Positions 58,872 through 64,000 of a DNA stretch of 64,000 nt are shown one piece after another. How positions within the stretch are numbered: the first letter of the stretch is position 1; the number at the start of each line of letters is the position of its first letter. The position numbers and the translations under genes are program-made. This DNA comes from Agromyces kandeliae. GTDB lineage: Bacteria > Actinomycetota > Actinomycetes > Actinomycetales > Microbacteriaceae. The DNA lies in NCBI RefSeq assembly GCF_009674665.1, contig NZ_WKJD01000006.1, positions 62,001 through 126,000 of the forward strand, read 5' to 3'. Under the pieces are notes generated by a model. That model ran no database searches, was not told the origin of the DNA, and saw only the letters and a program-made list of their open reading frames with translations.

Positions 58872-59852
58872 CTACGGCGCGATCACGAGCTTCCCGAGCA
58901 CCGTCCCCGCCCCGATCCGCGCGAGCGCCTCGGGCGCCCGCTCGAGTGGGAGCACCTCCTCGATCACGGGTGCGAGCGCCCCGGATGCCACGAGCTCGCC
59001 GAGTTCGTCGAGGCCGCCGTTCGGCTCCGCCGCGAGCAGGCGGAACGTCCGGCCCTCGGCGTCGGGGCGTCCGGCCGTGGCCGCCACACGGCCGATGGTG
59101 CGAAGGCGCCCGCCGACGACGACGAATCGTCCGTTCGGCCGGAGGGCGCGACGGTACGCGGCCAGTGGGCGACCCGCGACGAGGTCGACGATCACGTCGA
59201 ACCGGCCGGAGCCGGCTCCCTCGGCGAACAGCTCGTCGGCGGCGTCCGCCTCGACCGTCTCGGTGGCCCCGATCCCGCGAAGCAGGTCGAGCTTCGCGGC
59301 TCGATCGACGGCGACCACCTCGCCCGCACCCAGGTGCCTCGCGAGCTGCACCGCGATCGTCCCCGCGCCGCCGCCCGCCCCGACGATGAGGACCCGCTCC
59401 CCCGCACGCAGCGCCGCGACGTCGACGAGCGACTGCCAGGCCAAGCCGCCCGCCTGCGGGACCGCCGCCGCCGCGATCGGATCGACCCCTGCGGGCCGAC
59501 GGCGGAGGGCGGCGGCATCCGTCGCGACGACGTCGGCGAACCCGGCCCATCCCGCCGCGGAGAGGTCGCCCCAGACCGCGTCGCCGACGGCGAACGCGGC
59601 CGACCCGTCGCCCGCAGGGCCGACCGCGACGACCTCGCCCGAGACATCCGCGCCCAGCACCGGATGCGCCGGCCGGCGCGGTGCGCCGATGCGTGCGAGC
59701 GCCGAGCCGCGGAGCAGGTCCCAGTCCCACGAGTTCACGGACGACGCGGAGACCTTCACGAGCACCTGGCCCCGGCCGCGAACCGGGAGCGGCGCGTCGA
59801 CGAGTCGCAACCGCTCGGGACCGCCGTACCGCTCGTACCGCACCGCGCGCAT
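58872..59852 (-). CDS. Zinc-independent MDR-family NADP-dependent oxidoreductase
   Basis: A 326-aa quinone-oxidoreductase-like enzyme: MRAVRYERYGGPERLRLVDAP, HPVLGADVSGEVVAVG, the NADPH motif VLIVGAGGGAGTIAVQLA and a C-terminal VLGKLVIAP. The cysteine/histidine zinc ligands of alcohol dehydrogenases are absent. Substrates are typically quinones or enones. The ATG lies 6 nt after a TAGGCT -10 element, so the message is probably leaderless. Confidence 0.92.
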   Translation of the reverse strand: MRAVRYERYGGPERLRLVDAPLPVRGRGQVLVKVSASSVNSWDWDLLRGSALARIGAPRRPAHPVLGADVSGEVVAVGPAGDGSAAFAVGDAVWGDLSAAGWAGFADVVATDAAALRRRPAGVDPIAAAAVPQAGGLAWQSLVDVAALRAGERVLIVGAGGGAGTIAVQLARHLGAGEVVAVDRAAKLDLLRGIGATETVEADAADELFAEGAGSGRFDVIVDLVAGRPLAAYRRALRPNGRFVVVGGRLRTIGRVAATAGRPDAEGRTFRLLAAEPNGGLDELGELVASGALAPVIEEVLPLERAPEALARIGAGTVLGKLVIAP

Positions 59853-59858
59853 GGCGCG

Positions 59859-59864
59859 AGCCTA
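59859..59864 (-). promoter_or_regulatory. -10 element of the MDR gene (leaderless)
   Basis: TAGGCT on the minus strand, 6 nt before the ATG at 59852. Confidence 0.5.
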
Positions 59865-59895
59865 TCCACTGCCTCGGCGGTAGCGCCGCCACGAA

Positions 59896-59917
59896 CACGA
59901 CCACGACCACGACCACG
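59896..59917. repeat. CACGAC hexamer microsatellite
   Basis: Three full copies and a partial fourth of CACGAC in the gap between the divergent MDR gene and the next membrane protein. Confidence 0.7.
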
Positions 59918-59965
59918 CGGAGCGTGCGACGATGGGGACGAGTGATCCGAGGGGTCACGATCCCG

Positions 59966-60445
59966 ATGGCCGACATCCGACGACGAACCGATCCCCGCGC
60001 GGGCTACCCGCCCCGCTGGCTGACCGCCGTGGTGCTCGCGATCGGCGCAGTCGCGCTCGGCATCGCCGCGGTCGCCGCGATCGGCGACACCGCCGCCCGG
60101 GCGGCCGCGTCGACGTCGCCGGTCACCGCGACCGTCGTCGGCGAGCGCACTGAGGACCGCCTCGTCGCCGACCGGCGCGGCACCCGCTACGTGCCCTTCC
60201 GCTTCGTCGTCGTCGAGCTGCCCGACGGAACGAGCGCCGAGGTCCGGAGCGACGAACTCGTCGTCGGGGCCGATGCGACGGTCCATCGCACCGACTCGGG
60301 CACCGTCTCCGAGACGCCGCCGGAACCGCCCGGTCCGCTGGAGTGGGCGGTGTGCGCGACCGCCGTCGGCGGCGCGGTCGTGCTCGCGGCGGGGTCGCTG
60401 CGGGTCCTGTCGCGGCCCAGGCGGCCCGGATCCGGGCCATCGTGA
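59966..60445 (+). CDS. Two-helix membrane protein with extracytoplasmic loop
   Basis: A 159-aa protein: transmembrane helix near 16-38, a beta-rich loop of about 75 residues (VTATVVGERTEDRL, YVPFRFVVVELPDG), a second helix near 122-144 and a basic tail. The layout resembles the actinobacterial Rv1733c/DUF3592-like membrane proteins, but I am not certain of a family. ATG 59966 was chosen; GTG 59942 (VIRGVTIPMADIRR) is an alternative. Confidence 0.7.
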   Translation: MADIRRRTDPRAGYPPRWLTAVVLAIGAVALGIAAVAAIGDTAARAAASTSPVTATVVGERTEDRLVADRRGTRYVPFRFVVVELPDGTSAEVRSDELVVGADATVHRTDSGTVSETPPEPPGPLEWAVCATAVGGAVVLAAGSLRVLSRPRRPGSGPS

Positions 60446-60466
60446 ACCGACGGCCGGCCGGCCGCC

Positions 60467-61312
60467 CTACCCCGCCGGGACGAGCGGGAAGATCGCCGGC
60501 CAGCCGTTGTGCGCGTAGACGATCACGCAGAACACGATCGCGTCGAACAGCAGGTGGACGACGAGCACGTAGGTCAGCGACTTGGTGAGCTTGAAGGTGT
60601 AGCCCTGGATCAGGGCGAACGGGATCGTCAGCAGCGGCCCCCACGACTGGTAGCCCAGTTCCCAGAGGAACGAGACGAACACGATCGCCTGCAGGAGGTT
60701 CGCCTGCCACGTCGGGAAGTGCCGGCGGAGCAGCGCGAACACCGTGCAGATGAAGAACAGCTCGTCCCAGGTCCCGACGGCGTTCACGCCGACGAAGAGA
60801 CGCGCGATCTCGTTCGGCTCGGTCACGGTCGGCCAGTTCTGGTACACGCCCGAGGTGATGAAGTAGAACGGCAGGATGAGCCATCCGGCGAGGGTCACGA
60901 AGACGAGGTAGAGCCACTGCGTGCGCGTCCACCGCCGACCCGTGCGCCACGGGAAGCGGATGGTGCGCTCCCGGTACAGGAACCGCGAGATCGCGAACGG
61001 CACCACGACCGCTGCGCCCAGCACGACCGTGAAGCGCAGCATCGCCTCGTCCGAGAGCTGCGCCTCGAGCGACATCGTCGAGATGATCGCCTGCCCGATG
61101 GCGATGAGCGACAGGTCGGGCAGCAGTCGCTCCGTCCGGCCCGACCGGTCGACGAGCCAGGCGATGACCAGGCCGACGACGAGCATCGCGTACCCGGGCA
61201 GGCGAAGCTGGAACCCGAACAGCAGCACCGCGGCCGAGCACACGAGCGCAGCCGGGACGAGGGCGATCGGGTGGGTGCGCACCTCGGACGGAGCAGCGGC
61301 GACGGCGGTCAC
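60467..61312 (-). CDS. CPBP-like multi-pass membrane protein, catalytic motifs degenerate
   Basis: A 281-aa protein with about eight transmembrane helices. The segment TWDELFFICTVFALLRRHFP and the last helix LVVHLLFDAIVF resemble motifs 1 and 3 of CPBP (Abi/Rce1-like) intramembrane proteases. The first motif has a single acidic pair DE instead of EE and lacks the usual arginine, and motif 2 (FxxxH) is replaced by FLWELGYQSW. It may be a non-proteolytic relative. GTG 61312 is the likely start. Confidence 0.7.
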   Translation of the reverse strand: MTAVAAAPSEVRTHPIALVPAALVCSAAVLLFGFQLRLPGYAMLVVGLVIAWLVDRSGRTERLLPDLSLIAIGQAIISTMSLEAQLSDEAMLRFTVVLGAAVVVPFAISRFLYRERTIRFPWRTGRRWTRTQWLYLVFVTLAGWLILPFYFITSGVYQNWPTVTEPNEIARLFVGVNAVGTWDELFFICTVFALLRRHFPTWQANLLQAIVFVSFLWELGYQSWGPLLTIPFALIQGYTFKLTKSLTYVLVVHLLFDAIVFCVIVYAHNGWPAIFPLVPAG

Positions 61313-61382
61313 CCCTCAAGCTTCGCATGCGTCCCTGATCCCATCACGCGGCGGATGCCGCGTCGCGCGCTCCCCGGCGGGG

Positions 61383-61405
61383 CGCGCCGCCCTGTCGGCG
61401 GCGCG
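61383..61405 (+). other. Hairpin just upstream of the M4 protease gene
   Basis: CGCGCCGCC and GGCGGCGCG form a perfect 9-bp stem with a 5-nt loop, ending 16 nt before the ATG at 61421. No gene ends here on the plus strand, so a leader or promoter-proximal role is more likely than termination. Confidence 0.4.
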
Positions 61406-61420
61406 TGCCAGCATCGACGC

Positions 61421-62578
61421 ATGACCCGGATGCCGCAGCCGCCCGTTCCGCGCGAGTCCCGCGTCCGCGCGGGCATCGTCCCGCCGTACCTGCTGCTTCG
61501 GATCGCGGCCGCCGAGGAGCACTACGACGTCGCGGCCGATGCCGCCCGCCGATCGCTGCTCCGCGACGAGCCGATGCGCGAACTGCGCGTCGAGGGTGCG
61601 CATCCGGGCCTGCTGCCGCACGAGCACACGCGGTCGGCGACGACCGGACGCGACCACGACGTCGAGGCCGAGGGCGAGGGCGCCCCGGTCGACGCCGCCG
61701 TTCCCGAACCCGCGCCCGACCGCCGCATCTCCGATGCCCAGGGCGCCGAATCGCTTCCCGGGCACCTCGTGCGCACCGAGGGGCAGCCGGCGACGGGCGA
61801 CGTCGCGGTCGACCAGGCCTACGACGGCCTCGGCGAGGTCTGGGCGCTCTTCGAACGCGTCTACGGCCGCGACGCGATCGACGGTGAGGGTGCGCCGCTC
61901 GAGGCGACCGTGCACTTCGGAGACCACTACGACAACGCGTTCTGGGACGGCGAGCGGATGGTGTTCGGCGACGGCGACGGCGAGGTGTTCCGCGGGTTCA
62001 CGCAGTCGATCTCCGTCATCGGGCACGAGCTGGCGCACGGCGTCACCGAGATGACGGCCCGCCTGCGCTATCGCGACCAGTCGGGCGCCCTGAACGAGCA
62101 CGTCTCCGACGTGTTCGGCGCGCTGACCGAGCAGTACGCGATGGGGCAGGATGCCGAGGCGGCGACCTGGCTGATCGGCGAGGGCATCTTCACCGAGCTC
62201 GTGCAGGGCCGTGCACTCCGCTCGATGCTCGAACCCGGCACCGCCTACGACGACGACGTGCTCGGCCGCGACCCGCAGCCGGCGCACTTCCGCGACTACA
62301 TCGTGACCGACGCCGACAACGGCGGCGTGCACCTGAACTCCGGCATCCCGAACCGCGCGTTCGCGCTCGCGGCCGTCGAGCTCGGCGGCTTCGCATGGGA
62401 GCACGTCGGCCGCATCTGGTACGACGCGCTGACGGGCGGAACCCTGCGGCCGAACGACGGCTTCGCCGTGTTCGCGGCGGCGACGCTCGCCGCCGCGCGC
62501 GAGCGCTACGGCGACGTGTCGCGCGAGGTCGCGGCCGTCGCGAACGGCTGGCGCGCCGTCGGAGTCGAACCGGAGTAG
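61421..62578 (+). CDS. Protealysin-type M4 metalloprotease
   Basis: A 385-aa thermolysin-family protease without a signal peptide. The short propeptide carries the PPYLL motif (21-25) that marks protealysin-like precursors. The zinc motif HELAH is at 202-206, the third ligand glutamate is at 226 in ALNEHVSD, and the catalytic histidine is in NGGVHLNSGIPNRAF. Protealysins are made as cytoplasmic precursors and activated by propeptide removal. The next gene encodes the matching emfourin inhibitor. A stretch of about 40 acidic and Ala/Pro residues links propeptide and catalytic domain. Confidence 0.95.
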   Translation: MTRMPQPPVPRESRVRAGIVPPYLLLRIAAAEEHYDVAADAARRSLLRDEPMRELRVEGAHPGLLPHEHTRSATTGRDHDVEAEGEGAPVDAAVPEPAPDRRISDAQGAESLPGHLVRTEGQPATGDVAVDQAYDGLGEVWALFERVYGRDAIDGEGAPLEATVHFGDHYDNAFWDGERMVFGDGDGEVFRGFTQSISVIGHELAHGVTEMTARLRYRDQSGALNEHVSDVFGALTEQYAMGQDAEAATWLIGEGIFTELVQGRALRSMLEPGTAYDDDVLGRDPQPAHFRDYIVTDADNGGVHLNSGIPNRAFALAAVELGGFAWEHVGRIWYDALTGGTLRPNDGFAVFAAATLAAARERYGDVSREVAAVANGWRAVGVEPE

Positions 62579-62581
62579 CAT
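62576..62581 (+). promoter_or_regulatory. -10 element overlapping the protease stop codon
   Basis: TAGCAT begins with the TAG stop of the protease gene and lies 7 nt before the emfourin ATG at 62589, which has no ribosome binding site. A separate leaderless message for the inhibitor is possible. Confidence 0.4.
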
Positions 62582-62588
62582 CCGGACC

Positions 62589-62978
62589 ATGGAGGTCGAG
62601 GTCGTCCGCAGCGGCGGACTCGCCGGGCTGCGACTCACGTGGACCGTCGAGGTCGAGGACCAGCCCGACCCCGAGGAGTGGGTGCTCCTCGTCGAGCGCC
62701 TGCCGTGGAGCGACACGCCGCCCGCTCCGCCGGAGCCCGATCGGTACACCTACCGCATCCGCTGCGAGCCCCACGTGGCGACCCTCGCCGAACGTCAGGT
62801 GACCGGGCCGTGGCGCGACCTCGTCGATCGCGTCCGGGATGTCGCCGAGCCGTCGCGGAGGCGAGCGGACGTCGGCGGACGGGCGGCTCCGGCACAGCCC
62901 GGCGCGCCGGACGCCGAGGGTCCCCGAACCACGGCTCCGTCCGATCCGACTCCCGCGCCGCCGGCACCGGGCGACTGA
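62589..62978 (+). CDS. Emfourin, protealysin inhibitor
   Basis: A 129-aa protein. Residues 1 to about 90 match emfourin (SGGLAGLRLTWTVEVED, PDRYTYRIRCE), a tight inhibitor of protealysin encoded next to the protease in many bacteria. The last 40 residues are a Pro/Ala/Arg-rich tail not needed for the fold. The gene starts 10 nt after the protease stop. Inhibitor and enzyme together would keep the cytoplasmic protease silent until release. Confidence 0.9.
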   Translation: MEVEVVRSGGLAGLRLTWTVEVEDQPDPEEWVLLVERLPWSDTPPAPPEPDRYTYRIRCEPHVATLAERQVTGPWRDLVDRVRDVAEPSRRRADVGGRAAPAQPGAPDAEGPRTTAPSDPTPAPPAPGD

Positions 62979-63103
62979 GCACGCCGGTCGGCACCGAGTG
63001 CGCGCACCGACCCGGTCCCGATCCGGGACCGACGGTCCCATGCGCTCGGGACGTCGGGACCGGGAGGCTGGAGGCGTTCACCCGTCACCAGAGGAGGCTC
63101 ATC

Positions 63104-63787
63104 ATGACCACCGGAACGCACCCCGAAACGGTGCCGAGCACCACACCTCGCCGATTCCACGCATCGCGGTACCTCGGCGCGGCCTTCGCCGTCGTCTTCC
63201 TCGCCGGACTCGTGCTGATCTCGCTCCCGCCGTACGTCTACGGCGGCACGCTCGCCGATTGGGCGTCGGGCGTCGACGACGAGGCGCGCCTCAACCTCCT
63301 GGTCGGGCTCTCGACGATCGTCTTCCCCGTCGCCGGCATCCTCCTGATGTGGTCGGCAGCGCACCTGCGCACCGCGATCGACCACGATCGCCCGCGGCCG
63401 TCGATCCCCGGTCAGTTGGCGGTGCTCGGCGCTGCCGTCACGTCGATCGGCGTGGTCGTGGCCGCCAGCGCGTCGGCCGCGGCTGCGCACGTCGTCGCGC
63501 CCAGTGCCGACGGCGGGTTCCCGGCGGTGCCCGAGGTCGCGTACGGGCTCGAGATGTTCTCGAGCCAGGTGTTGAACCCGAGCTTCTTCGGCCTGTCGCT
63601 CATGGTCTTCGCACTGAGCGTCGGCCTGCGGCGGGTCCGTCGACTGCCCGGCTGGCTCGCGTGGGCCGGCTGCATCCTGGCTCCCCTGCTCCCGGTGGCG
63701 TGGATGCTGGGCATGATCCCGCTCCTGCTCGCGGCGGTGTGGGTCGCCATCGCGACGGCAGTGGTGGATACTGAGCCGCAAGGCTGA
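63104..63787 (+). CDS. Multi-pass membrane protein of unknown function
   Basis: A 227-aa protein with about six transmembrane helices (near 24-44, 64-84, 103-125, 146-173 and two in the last 50 residues) and no recognised motif. Its GLSLMVFALSVGLRRVRRLPGWLAW region resembles DUF4386-like actinobacterial membrane proteins, with low certainty. ATG 63104 has GAGGAGG seven bases upstream. The preceding 62979-63103 gap contains only the start region. Confidence 0.8.
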   Translation: MTTGTHPETVPSTTPRRFHASRYLGAAFAVVFLAGLVLISLPPYVYGGTLADWASGVDDEARLNLLVGLSTIVFPVAGILLMWSAAHLRTAIDHDRPRPSIPGQLAVLGAAVTSIGVVVAASASAAAAHVVAPSADGGFPAVPEVAYGLEMFSSQVLNPSFFGLSLMVFALSVGLRRVRRLPGWLAWAGCILAPLLPVAWMLGMIPLLLAAVWVAIATAVVDTEPQG

Positions 63788-63817
63788 GCCGTCATGCGGG
63801 CGGGAGGCGTCGGCGTC

Positions 63818-64000
63818 ATGGGCAGGAGCACCTCGGCCCCGCGATGGGCGTGGGCGGTGACCGCGGTCGCCTTCGCGTCCGGTTCCGCGCTCGTCGCGGT
63901 CCTCCTGCTCAACGCCGCCGCCCTGCCGTCGGCACTCGACGAACAGCTGCCCTTCTACATCGGCACCACGGTCTTCGCGCCGATCTTCAGCGCGCTGGCG
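63818..64000 (+). CDS. Membrane protein, 3' end cut by the window edge
   Basis: Sixty-one visible codons, open to the end of the window: a short basic start, a hydrophobic helix (AVTAVAFASGSALVAVLLLNAA) and the beginning of a second after ALDEQLPFYIG. The layout could be the sensor region of a histidine kinase, but nothing diagnostic is visible. ATG 63818 has GGGAGG ten bases upstream; ATG 63794 is in frame too. Confidence 0.55.
   Translation, partial: MGRSTSAPRWAWAVTAVAFASGSALVAVLLLNAAALPSALDEQLPFYIGTTVFAPIFSALA

Noticed and set aside
60467-61312. An active CPBP intramembrane protease
   Set aside because: The glutamate pair, arginine and FxxxH motifs are incomplete, so only a distant family relation is claimed.
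1-64000. CRISPR arrays, tRNA and rRNA genes, prophage or integrase modules
   Set aside because: Looked for on both strands; no regularly spaced repeats, no tRNA-like cloverleaf or rRNA sequence, and no integrase or structural phage genes were recognised. A covariance search could still find a missed tRNA.

Overview
The window is a piece of a high-GC actinobacterial chromosome (about 70 % G+C by eye). The third-position-GC-rich codons, Lsr2, the TANNNT -10 elements with many apparently leaderless starts, and the gene content point to Microbacteriaceae (Agromyces/Microbacterium-like). That placement is inference; no rRNA or other marker is present to prove it. Sixty-five protein genes are supported, two of them cut by the window ends. 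No tRNA, rRNA, CRISPR array or insertion sequence was recognised.

Layout. 0-8.7 kb: folate/thymidylate genes (folA, thyA), a thioredoxin-like/DUF4395 pair, OsmC, a TIGR01777 epimerase, dapB with a TPR membrane protein, a GNAT enzyme, a histidine phosphatase, an M16 peptidase and an aldo/keto reductase. 8.9-11.5 kb: a self-regulated TetR followed by an ABC-2 exporter. 11.5-21.3 kb (minus strand): one long, mostly stop/start-overlapping operon, accD1-accA1-acd-maoC-citE-etfB-etfA, ending in a membrane cytochrome b with an unusual repeat-bearing N-terminus. 21.4-23.9 kb: a TetR/MBL-hydrolase divergent pair, then a second TetR and a GNAT gene. 24-29.2 kb: Lsr2, a pterin dehydratase and a branched-chain keto-acid dehydrogenase operon (bkdABC) with a divergent Lrp/AsnC regulator. 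The acc/acd/maoC/citE and bkd blocks together correspond to the Mycobacterium tuberculosis Rv2495c-Rv2502c neighbourhood, i.e. leucine/branched-chain catabolism feeding electrons to ETF. Three near-identical sites tie the TetR at 22.84 kb to the acc operon.

29.2-47.5 kb: an ArsR-type regulator behind a 14-bp-phased repeat array, an SDR, pnp with a long structured leader, a glycosyltransferase fused to an SGNH hydrolase, dodecin, a secreted protein, a flavin reductase/monooxygenase pair, a GT2, an alpha/beta hydrolase, an M28 aminopeptidase, a luciferase-like oxidoreductase, an EamA exporter, a CGNR regulator, an M24 peptidase and rpsO. pnp and rpsO are about 14 kb apart instead of adjacent.

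47.7-64 kb: a flavin monooxygenase-like gene and DUF488, then a defence island. The island holds hsdR, an oppositely oriented DUF222/HNH gene, an hsdM gene with a single specificity domain fused to its end, and a class II Fic protein. After it come an MDR oxidoreductase, a CPBP-like membrane protein, a protealysin-type M4 protease with its emfourin inhibitor, and membrane proteins running off the end.

Intergenic space is short. Most intergenic hairpins are built from inverted copies of a GGATGCC word that is also frequent in coding sequence.
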